This document shows positions 10,736 to 24,700 of a stretch of 64,000 nucleotides of DNA, piece after piece. The number at the start of each line of letters is the position of its first letter. The stretch's first letter is position 1. A model generated the notes under the pieces. That model was given only the letters and a program-made list of their open reading frames with translations. It had not been told where the DNA came from and ran no database searches. Source of the stretch: Ostrinia nubilalis (lineage: Eukaryota > Arthropoda > Insecta > Lepidoptera > Crambidae); NCBI RefSeq assembly GCF_963855985.1, contig NC_087096.1, positions 3,658,001 through 3,722,000 of the forward strand. Reading direction: 5' to 3'. The position numbers and the translations under genes were made by a program.

Positions 10736-13700
10736 GATGATCGCGAATTCTGCCACATTATTTTTGCCTTTCACTGTCTGCCTTTGTAGAGGACATTTTC
10801 TTTAAGTTTTTGGTAGAATACATTGTCACTAATTCAGTCTTTCAAATTGTATTTTATCATCATCATCAATTCAATTTGGAAATGACACTTATTGTTCCGT
10901 CTCTAGTCTCTACATTGGTTCATACTTAGTCGTTAAATTAATTTAGAAGCAACACTTTCAAGCATTCGCCATTCTAGAAACTAGCGTTCCGCCGCCGTGA
11001 GAATGGTTTTCATTTGATCATTGTATCATCCGCTGCTCAACTTCCCAAGAGTGTTTCACGAAACGAATAAATAGTGCTATGAATTGCTGATGCTGTTTTC
11101 TTTATTTTCCTTTGTGTAAAATCTGAATTATGTACAACATGCGTTCTGTGAACGTGCTATGCTGAATTGTTATCTATGTAGCACCATTATGTGATGGTTA
11201 AAGATGTGGTTGCATTTTCATTCAGTAAAACATTGAATAATTAATGTTTCCGTCAAACAACCTTTATTAAAGCATCTACTAGTAATCTCGGACATACACA
11301 TTACTCTAAGCATTTACAATTCAAATATCCATTGTTTACAAGATTGCAGGTAAAAAAACTAGACAAACAACATGGTCAGTTGAGTACAGAACCGCGCCCG
11401 CGTTCCGCCGGCCGGCATACTGCGTGCTCCATTTCCTACGTTGCATAACGCGGTGCATAAGCATAAGAGAATCGATGCTCACTTTCGCACTCGATTGCTG
11501 CAGAAAAATATCGATTTGCATTCGAGTGGCCCACTGACCTACATCATCAAAACATAACTAACAAAAGAAGTCTAGACTCTAGACGCCGCACCTTCATACA
11601 ATATTTATCTTCTCTATCATCCTAAATGTGATATTTCATTAATTTATTCAAAAAATTGCATTCAAAATTTTCTGTAAAATAAAGAGGGTATCGAACTGGC
11701 ATCTTGCCAATAAACAAACTTCATGTCCTGAGTTGAGCGGCTGTCGATGATAGATTGGTTCTGGTATTGTCACGGTTGAGATTTAAAACATTGAATATTT
11801 TCACATTCAAGTACCTACCTACCTAGTCTTATAATAACTATCTAATAAAACTATCTCAGAGTTCTAACATCTTTGTTGACAATAGGCTAGAACGTTTATA
11901 AGGAATGCATGTATCTTAAAGTTCTAATATCGGTTCTAGGACAAACGTTCTCGCTTATTTATTTATTGACAGATCATATCGATTGGCAATCGACCCGCTG
12001 ACCCGATAAAGTGTTCATTAATGTCCGCGATAATACTCGTAGTTTGATTGTTACCCCCGTATTAGGTTCCCTGATTTTAGATAATTAATTCACACATAGG
12101 CAAATGTGTCCTACTCCTAAATATTTGACGTGATTTCACACATGGACATTATAGTCACTAGAAAGAATCTAGTGAAATATTTTATGCATGGAATTGGACG
12201 AGTATTACGAGTAAGCATCAGCTCGTTTCAGACTCGACTAGTTAATTATAAAGATTTAAAGCCACAACCAGTTCATTAAAAGCTTTATTTGGCAATGGCC
12301 ATAAATTAGTCTATTTGGTTTCTCAGATCATTCAAGCGAGTCACGTCACTCCATTCAACGATCGCAAGTGGATCTCCGGCAGATGTCATCTTAATTAAAC
12401 TCAATGTCGTGCCGTTATGTCCCGTTAATTAGCCTAGAGTCTAGACCTTAGAATGAAGGGATCGAACTTGTTTTGGTTAAAAATAGATTGGTGCATTTTA
12501 TAACCTTGAACTTTGTAGATAAATGTAAAAGCTGATAAATACACTCCTGCAGAAATTAATTCCAGAATAAGGTCACTAGCGAATCGGACGTGGGTGTGTA
12601 ACGGTGCTCTGTTCCACGCGCCTGCACCGGGTCATTCTCGTCATTCAGTCAGTCAGCAGACCCCGGCTCTTGGAGGCATTGTGGCTCCAGCCTTATAAGG
12701 CACATGTCACCTATTATGGCGTGCTAACAGCTGGCGTCGTGTCAACGGCCCTTAAGAAAACGTACTTAGTCGGTTCGTTACGAAACCATTCATTTCTTAA
12801 TTTTATTTTTACTCTCTAACATCATATCCAAGGCTGGATCAAAAGTTAACGTTTGCAAATTTTATCGTATGATACAATTTGGATTCAACTCGTACTAAGA
12901 AGTCTTAAAGCATACATGATTTTATGCGTAACATGTAGATCCTACTCTGCAATATTGTTGCTCTACAAAACGATGTCGTCAATGTTATAAAGAAAACCCC
13001 AAAAACGGGGAAGTCTTCCCGAAAATGAGCTAGACACAGCGAAAACGAGCTTAGCTTTGGTCCCCTGCGCCCATGAGTTAGTTTTTACGACAATGCCGGG
13101 ACCATAACATCAGCCTTCACGGATCACAAGTGGCGAATGTGAAGGGTTTATGCCCCATATTTTGGTAAATAAGCAGCTATTTGTCACAGACTTTGACCGA
13201 CAAACCTTTTTTACCCGTTTTGATTTTAGCTGTTGCCAGTAAAAAGAGATGGGAGAACTCGCGTAGAAACTATCACAACCAGAAAGGTTGTATGAAACAT
13301 AATAATAGAGCAATGTAAAATGTAATCTCTTGCTCTGTGGGAACTTAATTGCATTTTGACAATTCATCGAAGCTGGCGTCAATTAAGTACCTACGCTATT
13401 ATGCACTCGACACAGCCGTTATCTCATTTTCTCTGTACAGAATAGTTCTTCAATGACGAAAAGTAAAGGGAAAAAGGTGGTATTCGTTTGCACGTAACGT
13501 CACTGCTTACCTATTGTATTTTACAAGCCGGTACATACACTGAATCTCAATGGATCCGCGGCTGACTCACGCGCATGCCTGCGCAATCGCATTGCCTGCA
13601 TGTTTCACTGTGCCGCATTTTGTCCGGCTCTTATCTGCGATGGACGTTTTTAAATGCCATTTTCGTTTAATACAGGCTGCAATGTACAAAAAGAAGTAAA

Positions 13701-16700
13701 AGTTTGTACAAATAAGAAGAAATGCCAGCCAGAGTCATACTGTCACCAAAATCAAGAAAAAATCTTGGTCCGAATGTGGTGTGCTAACGTTACAAATAAA
13801 TCATTACATGCCTTTTCTCAATAAAATTGAATGCCATTGGCGTGATATTGGTTGATTCATATTATTTTGTCATACGATAATGGCCGTGTGAGTTGTCGAA
13901 CGGGTTATCTTAACCAGAATTGATCGAAGTGCTTCCTAAAATAGGTATTACAAATATGTATTTGAAATGCAGGTGACCTAATAAACTTCAATTATTACTG
14001 GAACTTTCTATATAAACTTATACAAGTGACGAAATGATAATTTATGTATTAAATACATTTATATGGTTCTCACATTACAGCGTCAATGAAGTCACTGGAA
14101 TGAATGACCAGTAAGTAATTGACTAGCGCCATGCCGTTAAAGGAATGTAGAGATGTTAATTCCATACTATCGATGAATTCAACTAGCAGTACATTTAATC
14201 TATAACATCACTGGTAAAAAACTACATCTAAAACTGATTATCCTTATAAAACATTCTATAGAATTGGCTCGATTAACATTGAATACAGTCGTCATTAATA
14301 TTCTTCTGAGGAAGAGAAACCGAATCATGTTGGTTGATGACCTCGTTGCAGAACACAGCCTTTCTTTCCATTTAATTCCAGCCCAAGTATTATCTCATTC
14401 TACTCGTAGTAATGAAAAGTAACCACCATTCCATTATCGATGTTGCCAGACATCCTCGCCAACACTAGCTAGTATGGAGGAAGTACTCCGTATATAGAGC
14501 GGTATGATAGCCGCTGTTAACCGTTGGATTAGTCAAGATTGCAGATCAATTTACTTATGAACGAGTTAACTGTTTTGCGATTTACGTAACCTCTTATCAT
14601 TGTAACCCTTAAAAGGATGAACTCTTATTAGGCTATCAAATTACTTTTCTGTAATGGATGGTATTAAGTTTCATTTTATTTGACTTGAATATAGGTAATG
14701 TTGCTCTGTTTACATGAGCTGTAACACTTTAAAAAGCATTAAAAATAAAGCATTTTATATGTCCTGAAGTAGTCCTCGCATTTTTCCTTTTCAGGAAGGA
14801 TCGTACGTAACTGAACCTTTTGAAGATTCATCCTCATACATTTTAAGCTTCATTAAACCTCCAACCAAATTCGTCGCCCCTATACAAATGTGTGCCTTTC
14901 CTGATTAAAGACGGGCGATGACGGCACAAGACGAGGAACCCTCTGATGGGCTGTTTTATGGGGCTCTGTAATGGATCTTTCAGTTCCCCTCACCCTTCTA
15001 TCCTGCTTGTTAAGAAAATTATTTTACGAAACTTACTTAGTAACTTTATTCTTGCGTTTGGTAAAGAATGTTTTTTTATGCAAAACAAGGCAATTAATCT
15101 TAGAAAACTAATAAGTACAAAATACTCGTAAAATCACGCCTAATTTGTAGAGACGAGACAGTCGAAATGTCTTAGCAGTTAGCTAGTCTCGTGTTTTATC
15201 AAGCGTGCAATTATGAAGACATTCAACACGGGTACGTCCCACTTTTAATGTAGCCAATGTCCAATATTTGGCAGAAACTGCATACTTACGTTTCGCATGC
15301 CAAATGTTACGCCACTAATCCTCGTTCATTCACACACGCTCACAATGGTCAGCGGCGCCCGCGCACGCCCGGAAGTATGGCAGGAAGCCGCCGGACTGTG
15401 ACACCTCGCGGTGCGACTGCGAAGCCACGCGACTACATTGCGGTCGATGCTGTAGGCTCATCACGCCATACCTTAATTTCCGTAGTTTCGGGTCTATTTG
15501 CCGCTGTCGCTCATTTCAGACCCTTGCTGAGTGAGAATAATATATTATGAATGGATTCGAAACATGTTAGCAAACATATTGTAGTGTGAGCCGATTACTT
15601 CTTAGCTGGAATTTTGTTATTTATGGAGTAAACATTGCATATTATTGGTTTAATGTGACGTCTCTATGTAGCGTCGATATCAAATAAGTTTCCCATAGAC
15701 CCAAGGGAATGTTTAAACAGGATCACGCAAATAATGGACAACAAACATCAAAAAGTCCCATTACTTTTTATATCAGTCGTTCAACAAAGCTCTACTATCC
15801 CCTTTTGAACCCCAATCAAGTGTAACTTTATCAATGCGGTGTGTACTCGACGAAACCACTGTCGTATGCACCCCTGCGCTGCGATCGACGCGGTTTCCCC
15901 GTTGCTTAGCGCTTCCCAGACGCCACACCCCACTAACTTCCACACTGCACCCATAACGCAATCATGGGTGTTCCCTGCCACTCGTGTTTTGTTTCACAAT
16001 AACTGGTTCAGATCCGTTTAAGACCCCTAATGCGAATCCTTTACTGTGTAAAATGGGTGATAACCGCTGTAATCTATTGCAGGTAAGCAATTCTGCTTCA
16101 AAATGCAGCATTGTGAAAGTATGAATCACAGCTTTACAGTTTTTCAGCGTGCTTTTTTCGGCCTATTAACACATTATGTACCTACTTAATTTGTATTTCA
16201 TTGGAAACTCATCAGCATCTGTCATGCTCATTCGTGTCTTGATTTTCTTTTGGTAGAGTCGATATGATGTATTTAGGAATACACCTATGATTTTTAAGAT
16301 ATAATGGTGCTTTATGCAATAACATTTAGATACATCGTTACATACGTGCACTTTAGTAAATTTCGGCTTTGTCAATTAGAATACCAGAAGAAATAACAGA
16401 GAAAACTCGGATAAATATCAAATTGATAGCGATTTAATAGTCATCTCACGTCTAATATGTGCTTCGCTGATAGTAAATCTAATGGGTTAAATGTCGTTCT
16501 GCTGTTCATAAATCACTAAAGTAAGAATTGCAACCGCACAGTGTTGGCAATTACCGCTCGTAAAGTGACGTCACTTGGCATGGCCCGGTACTCTGTGTCA
16601 AAGATTTTTATACATGTTATCAATATGCACTTCTATCTACTCGTAATAAGATCTATTTTCTTAATAGTCAAATGTTTTAAAAATATAGGATGTGCCGATT

Positions 16701-17084
16701 TGGAAGTATGACATCATATACTCGTAGGCGTATAATTCTAGACGTAGGGGCTCGTTTATGAGGCTGCATAAATTAGATCAACCCGTCATACGGCAACTGC
16801 ATTACCTGTGTGATGTCATGCGTGTTATCAAATGAAACAAGATTGCCTTTTATGAGCAATGTGTCGCAAAATTAGAGTTAGGTTATGATGTCACCTACCT
16901 AAATATTTGTATTATTTTTTGTTCTTATATTTAATCGATGATAAAATGGTACCTTCTTTTGTCATTCATTTCATTCGTGGTCTCAATGGTTTACTAAATC
17001 TGTGGGGTCCCATACAAATAATACATTTGACGACTTGCGATTCTGGCGTAAGCGCTAGAAATAAATCCTAGTAAATTTATTAAT
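10736..17084. other. No gene recognised; possible upstream region or first intron of l(2)gl
   Basis: There is no supported exon. Short GC-richer patches at about 11390-11440, 12600-12690 and 15345-15450 stand out from the AT-rich background and could be promoter, noncoding first-exon or enhancer sequence; nothing decides this. No recognisable repeat was found. Confidence 0.35.
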
Positions 17085-17693
17085 TAATTTTTAAAGAAAT
17101 CAATATATTGACTGTGGCTTCGCAATACATATTTGATAACATTATGTATGTCCGTAAACATATACATTTATTTACTAAGAAAAGTGACGTCCACTCATTT
17201 AACACGAGACATAAGAATAAACTTGCTGTTCCATCATTTAGGTTGCATAAGATAGGTAATTCATTCTTGGGGAAATGTATTACCATATTTAACAAAATAC
17301 CACACAACCTTGTCGAATTGCCAATAAACAAATTTAAGATACATATAAAAAATACCCTTATGTCCAAAGGGTACTACAAGGTTCGAGACTATATTGATGA
17401 CAAGGATGCGTGGTCAGTTCAGTCTGCACATATTTGATGTACTTAAATTCGACTATTCTTACCGTTAGATAATTCCTGGCAATAAGTGGTGACTGAGTTT
17501 GTTCCGGCGTTTCTTCTCAGCATTTGCCATATGTTTGTCTCGAAGCGCTGGTAGGGCCCAAAAGATAAGGAGACATGTAAAGTGCCCCATAAGGGCTACC
17601 TTTTCTTTTTTTATTATTTTCTATTGACGTTCATAAGTGCCACTTGTGGTCTAAACTGAATAAATATTTTTGATTTTGATTTTGATTTTTGAA
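17085..17693 (+). mobile_element. CR1/jockey-type LINE, 5'-truncated 3' end
   Basis: The frame ending at 17437 reads LTVASQYIFDN, KKSDVHSFNTRHKNKLAVP, FRLHKIGNSFLG, KFKIHIKNTLMSKGYY and DYIDDKDAWS. This is the usual C-terminus of insect CR1/jockey-like reverse transcriptases, after the catalytic region. The 3' UTR follows and ends in AATAAATATTTTTGA plus TTTTGA repeats. The truncated start (stop at about 17081) marks an incomplete insertion. It is the intact reference for the split copy at 1588-2410. Confidence 0.8.
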
Positions 17694-20600
17694 TCTCTAG
17701 TAAATCACGGACTCGTAGAATTGCTATCAACTACGCTATCTTTAGCCCGTGGAATTCACAGACGTTTTACACCTATTCCGCCGATAGTCCGATACGTAAT
17801 CCGTGAGCTATGTAATGTAACGCTCTAATTGACCGGGTGCCGCGTTTGATTAAATTCCAATCGGCCCGCGATGAATATGAATGAACGAACAGTATTATTT
17901 GCATCTCATTACCACCTGGCTGGCTAATTGCCCACGAAAATTTACATCGGATCACACTGGAGAGAGAAAATTGGCTTTCCATGGAACAAAATGTCTATTA
18001 ATTTACCAGGAAAATCTGGTGTTGTTTTTCCTTGTAAAAGCTGTTCCAACGTGACCCAAAAATGAATTTTTACAACATTGTTTAAAAAGGAAAACGTTGA
18101 AAAAATGTGGCAATTATATTTTTGAATCTTGATTCGTGACTGACGAGGTTAGGTTTGTAAAGAAACATTCTAAAGTTTGCTTTGAGGCTCGATCAGATTT
18201 GTTATTTCATTGGTCACATAGAATCATGTGAATCACTGTCTCCCAATTAAACCCGTTGCGTTGCTTTTTGATAGCAACAATGGCTGGTTAGACAGCATTA
18301 TCGTTATAATATTTTTAGACGCGGCGCACGACCGGTTTTAAGCCGGTGCGCTATCTAGTGGATCGGCGGTGCAAGCGCACTCGGCGTATACGATAATGTA
18401 ACAACTGATATTGAAACATAGAAATTGTGCTTAGCACCTTTACAAAACAATATCGACAGAACATAGGTATTATCTTTAGAAAACTTATAAACAAATATGA
18501 CGATAGAAATAGTGTTGACATCGAGCTATCAGGTGGATAAGTAAGTACCTACTTATTATGAAAATTAAAGCACATAGAGCATAGTACTTGTACTTATTGT
18601 TAGTGTTGAGTATTCTACTTTCAGTAGATTCTCAGTGGAAGAGCTGTCGCTAGGCAAACGAAAGCTTCAAGTCTCACCTGAATCATTCAGTTTTATTCTT
18701 TAAAAATGGTGAAACATTCCATTACTTACTTTTCAAAATGAATATCGTTTCACCAAGCCATTGTTTACGTTAAACTCAATTTATTTACAAGATAAACCAC
18801 GAACGGTACAGCTTTTGATCGGAACTGACACTGATCTGACAAATGACAGCTGAGATGACAGAATAGTGACAGCTACTTATGCGTGCGCGTACGATGAGTC
18901 GTTGAAATCTTTTGTATGGGCAACTCTTGGAGTAAATATTTACGCTTTTGGCAGTGCCGAGTTTACTCGTACGTACTATTGCTATAAAAACAACCCTATT
19001 CCCAGCTCGAGTAGTGTGTAAATCCAACAAACTTAACTAATTGCTGTGTTTTTTTCTTTGAAGACGTTAATTATTGCCTGTTGTTTTTCAGTATGATTTA
19101 TTTTAAATCGGTCACCGGTCACGCGAATTACTTTGCGGAATGTCAATCGCGATGCCCGCTAGACCGTGAACCTTTATGCATAATATTCATTTGCTACCGG
19201 TTCAACCGCATTTCATAATATAGGCGCCAGCATGCTCTACAAATGGGAAAATTAAACTTGATTTATTGAGAATGCTGTAAAATGTTACGTTTTAAGAACT
19301 CCACTCCTTGAAAATTATAACTTTTTGAAAATGATATCGTCTTTTTTAACAATCATTATTATTTATTTGGATAATTCGTCCTATACTAAGATTCTCTTAC
19401 CTCTATTTTGTATGATAAGCTTTCTAGCCGACCTCTTTAATAACTTACACATTCTCTATGTAGGTTTTAGTTATTACCGCGTACCACAACTGTGTTCGTA
19501 ATTATAGCTTTCCGCCTTCGTATAACGTAGGAGGTTCCCAACTTACAGTGAAAGCATTGTGTAATATTCAAGTTAATAACATATTATCTGTGCCAACATG
19601 AGTGTGTTTTAACAATGGATGATATAGCATCTAATTAGTTGGACTAAATATTTTATGTTAATGTTGCCTTTGAACAAAATGAATAGGTTAGGTCATTTAC
19701 ATCTGTGTATTACAGTTTACGTGGTAGTAATTATTTACTCGTAGAAACCAAAACTCCGAATCACATTGTGGACGCAATTTCTATATCAAAGATCCATTGG
19801 AGATCGCAATCGACCCTCTGTGGGTCTCTCATCACTATTCCACGATATCGAATCGAAATCAAATCTTATACTGTGTACGTACACTGCTGTTACCTATTGG
19901 TAAATGAGCACGTGCTCTTACATAACGTGCATTACGGTTTATTATTATGACAAGTCATCATCCTCGGAACTGCGCTCTGTAGTTTCGTGATAAACCACGC
20001 AATTTAAAACACAAAACATTGTCTCACTCGCAAATTCCCACGTTTGCTGTCAATACTGCACGGTCACATACGTTCACAATTTGAACTCTATATCTAACGG
20101 TATAGACACCACATTATACTTCTTACACGGCCTTAACAGTACCGTGTATTGTGAATATTTTCGCCATGCATATGTATGACACATGATTCATTGCCTCACC
20201 GTTGTAATTTCTTTGATTTTTAACGAAGTACTTACTGTATTGTATGAGTAGTTGACTTAATTACAATGTATGTGTGTTTTGAGTACTTTTGTTTTAATAA
20301 TTGCGAGTCAATTATTTTAATTAAAAAAAACTTCACAATAACAATATTTTATTACATACCTAATTATTTATTAATTACTTACTGATATAGGTACCTACTC
20401 GTTAAAGTAATCAACTAGTCCGTGATTAAACATCTTATCATTATTACCAAATTATAGTAATTGGTATTTTTTATGAAAATCGTACATTTTAATTCGACTT
20501 TGAAATTATTATTGACTTCTACACATTCGTTATCCAAAGTACGTTGTCATTTATAAATCCCAACAGACTAAATATTTAGACCATCTGCGTATAAACGAAT

Positions 20601-21588
20601 ACGATAATCCGCGTAAGTATATCTAAATAAATAAAACGTTAGCACCTGTGTATCGTAAATAAAGTTTATACAATCTAAACACTCCTTTTTATACAAGATG
20701 ACTTAATCTACTAGTTCTCATAACCCGTCAACAAATGTTCTTCAAATCTCTTTTTTACCTTCCTTTGCCAATTAAGCACGAGCTAGTTCAATGACCAAAC
20801 CATTTAACACCATTGCTTTATGCGACCCTTAAGGCTAATAGATAAAAGGTACAAAATGCAAACTTTACTCACTATATAATCTCTACCATCCATACCGGTT
20901 TGGAAGTACATTATACGTGTAGTTCGTTGTATGAGTCATAGATACTACACGATTCACGTAAGCTGTGAGTACAGAGCCTCTCAAAGGTTGTCTAAGTTCT
21001 TAAGTTAACGCAATACAGACTACAATTTAATTAAACCTTGGCTGTCTGTCGTCTGCCTCCTTACGTTTCGTGACCAGCACCATTGTATTGTCAGATGAAG
21101 GCGTCAAATAAGCAAAAAAAAGCTATTTTGCCGAAAATTACTTGCCTATTCGCATTTTTATTGACACTACTTAACCTTCTACCGTTCGTGAATCACTCCC
21201 ATTATTTATGCCCTTTGCCTATTTTGGCTATGACTGGCCATTGTTTGTCACCTGTATCAATATTGATCGAAAATCGTGATATTTGGGCTTGGCTCAACAA
21301 TTAATATCTATGAAAGAATAACACTGCTAAGAAACTTCACTTATAAAAGTGCCTAAAATGCCATTTATAATTTACCTAATCTAGCCATTGCCCGCATGGT
21401 TTGAGATCTGTCACTGAAACTTCATCGCGCGCACTTATTAGTATCAACCAAGACATGAGAAATTATTAACTCTCCGTAATAAACTTCATCCCCTGATGAA
21501 AATTGGCTCAGTGGTATACATATAGACTGTGATTCGTACCCATAGCTAATAAAATTATTTACTCATAGTCTTCTCCGTTTGTCCACAG
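17694..21588. other. No gene recognised upstream of the first visible l(2)gl exon
   Basis: The first coding exon of l(2)gl in other insects encodes about 28 residues beginning with Met-Leu-Lys-Phe-Ile. I could not find it here or further upstream. The stretch is probably intron or upstream sequence. Short frames such as 19705-19950 show no family resemblance. Confidence 0.35.
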
Positions 21589-21766
21589 ACAGTCCAGCAC
21601 GGCTTCCCACACAGAGCGTCGGCGCTAGCATGGGACCCGCTTCTCAGGCTAGCGGCGCTCGGCACCGCCACAGGAGCCCTCAAAGTGTACGGCCGCCCCG
21701 GCGTCGAGCTCTACGGACAGCACACCAACCCAGACTCGGCCGTCACACAAATACACTTCATTCCTG
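21589..21766 (+). CDS. l(2)gl: l(2)gl visible exon 1: first propeller blade
   Basis: Acceptor TTGTCCACAG, donor G|GTAAGC. It enters in phase 0 and leaves in phase 1. It encodes [17 protein letters not shown] through [12 protein letters not shown] to IHFIPG. In Drosophila the same stretch follows a short first exon, so the true start codon lies upstream. Confidence 0.92.
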
Positions 21767-24700
21767 GTAAGCTACTTTAATGTACCGGAAAATTTTGTAC
21801 GACATAAGGTTGCAGGCAACGCAGGACCGGTCGTTGTTGGGAGAGGCCTCTGTCCTGTAGATATTATTTGGTCGAAACGACGAATTTAAATAGCAGTGCT
21901 TTTATATCTTTGACATTAAGACCTCTACAGGGCAGTAACTATGCCCTGTTTACTATGTCACAATGTGCGCGGGAAACTGTGCAATGGTACGAACAATTTT
22001 AGATGGTATGAGAACTATGAGAAGCAAGAAAAACTTTCTACTTACTTCTTTTTATCGACTACTCTATTCGACGTAAACTTCAGGCCAGCCTTGGTCTACT
22101 TTACTCTAATAACGCCTATGCGGGCACTTGCATTGCCCTATAATTACCGTACCGGACAAAGTATACAGTGCAACGATCGAAACTGCTATAAAAACTTTAA
22201 TGTAAAATATTAAAAACCCGTCGGAAGTATCGTTTAAAACCCTTTATTAAACCTAAAAGCGACATAATTTGAACGCATTAATGTGACTTTTGGCTCAGAA
22301 ACATGATCCGTATATTAATAACCATAATGCCATCGATTTCATCCCATCAAACTTGCATGCAACAATATCAGACGGATTAGGTTTCATAACCGTGTCACAA
22401 AGTGACTCATCCATGTTAGATGAGTCTTGAATAATATGGTAATCATATCACTGGTCTCCTTGTCAATGTGACAAATTGTTTTTAACGGAAAACTTGTTTT
22501 GTTACTGCTTAATTGTATGAGAAATCTTTTCTTGAAATTGAACATGTTTACAAGCATTTAATTTTAAGTCAATGTACAGTAATTACTTTGCACATTTTGA
22601 TAAAAATCAGTTTTTCCATCAAGAAACTGCAGTCCAGTATTAAATAAACAAGTGAATAAAGAAATGTCAAATAAAGTATTGTATTTATTGCCTGTGTTTA
22701 CTTTAAACACTTATATTTTATGCCTCTCATTTTAACAGTCCACAATAACATTTCATTCTGTATAATATGTATTTGTAACAGTGAAGTACATCATTCTACA
22801 GCACAACAGACCACATATTTTGTTGCAATATCGCAACGATTACAACTAAAATATCATGCCATAGTATTTAGCTTGACGTGCTGATACATGAGTGTTTATT
22901 TCGTTTTCAGGCACCGGTAGACTAATAGCACTATGCGACGACAACAGTCTCCACCTGTGGGAGATCAACGAGAAGTCCCTGGTGGAGTTAAAGTCACACT
23001 CCTTCGAAGGCAAGAACAAGAAGATATCTTCCCTCTGCGTGGAGTCTACCGGGAAGAACCTCCTCTTAGGCACAGAGGGAGGGAACATTTACGCGCTCGA
23101 TTTGAACGCCTTCACAGTGAATGAAGACGTCATCTATCAGGATGTGGTTATGCAGAAGTGAGTAACTGGGTTTATGTGGCTAGTTTTATTGCTGGAAAGA
23201 AACACAAACGTATTTTACACCCAGAGTTGAATATAGAATATCAATAAAATAGAATAAATAAACGTTAGTCGGTACACATCATAGACATTAGACACTACTA
23301 ATGGTTAAATTAATTAAAATACAATGTACCTATTACAATATGCAAACTATTCTAACACTCCAAAAATGCCTACGTCATTAAGAAATAACTATTCAACCTC
23401 TAGATGTCAGGCTTGCATAAAATATCCAAATCTTGTAAACAATCCAGTATCCTGTCGTAAATACGTTCAAATCTATTCAAATCAAACCACTCATACAGTA
23501 TACTCGAAACATCTAATAACTTACCGTTCTCATTCCAGCTGTCCAGAAGACTTCAAAGTGAACCCGGGCGCAGTGGAATCAGTGTGTGAACACCCCAAAG
23601 TGCCTTCGCGGTTGCTAATCGGCTACAACCGAGGGCTGGTGGTGCTATGGGACCGAGTGGCCGCCTCACCCACACACACTTTCGTCTCCAACCAGCAGTT
23701 GGAGAGTTTATGCTGGAATGACGATGGTAAGACACTTGAAAACTTTTTTTTCTTGAGAAATAGACTTTTCAAAGGTATAATAATGAAAATATATGTCCCA
23801 ATATAACTTTTTTAACTTAAACTCAAATCTACGAGCCTTAGGAATATGATACAGGCGATGCAAAATACTCCATATAAATTGACTGATTTGTCTCAATTTC
23901 TCACTGCATTACGTATTCTATAAGCTTTCAGACACTTCCTTCCTTCAAGTTAATGACCAAACCAGAATACGTAACAGAATCTAAAGTGTCGTAAATTCCA
24001 ATCCGGAAAGGACAATGTTCGTTCTCCATACATTGTTCGCCTAAGAACCAACAATTTTGACATATTACTACCCGAAAGCGAAATAATACGATTCTGTGTG
24101 TAAGAACAATGATTCCTGATGGACACTTGCCATAAAATTAATGATTAAGAATATTAAATCACAGCGATTTTATAATATGTCGTTTATGACAACATGGCGT
24201 CTAATGTATTAAGTGAATGTATGAACACCGATTCGCGAAAAATGTTTTGTATTGTCGTCACGCCGAGTCGCAGCCAAATAGTATAAAATAATAGAACAAG
24301 GTTTAGAAATACAACTCGGCATTCCACTTTTATAATATGCCCACATATTGCACGTAAATAAACAACATGAATCGTAGGTTGTTTCCACCCTTGTCATCTG
24401 ACACATGAAATAAACTCCTATTGTATTATAGATATCGAAGCCGAATCGTATATAATAATAGAATGGGTTTTGGAGATCACTCGGGGTTCCACTTTTATAA
24501 AATACCTACATATTGCATAAAAATAACACGAATCATGAGTTTTCTTTTCACCATTTACATCTGACACGAGATAACAAACTCCTATCTCCATGACTACCGT
24601 CGTAGTCTATCCTCGTAGCGCCCACGGATTTTTTGGATCCTCTTTAACTACGACCCGACCGTCCTTCTTATAGGACTTATAGTTATAGTCCTATCAGCCC

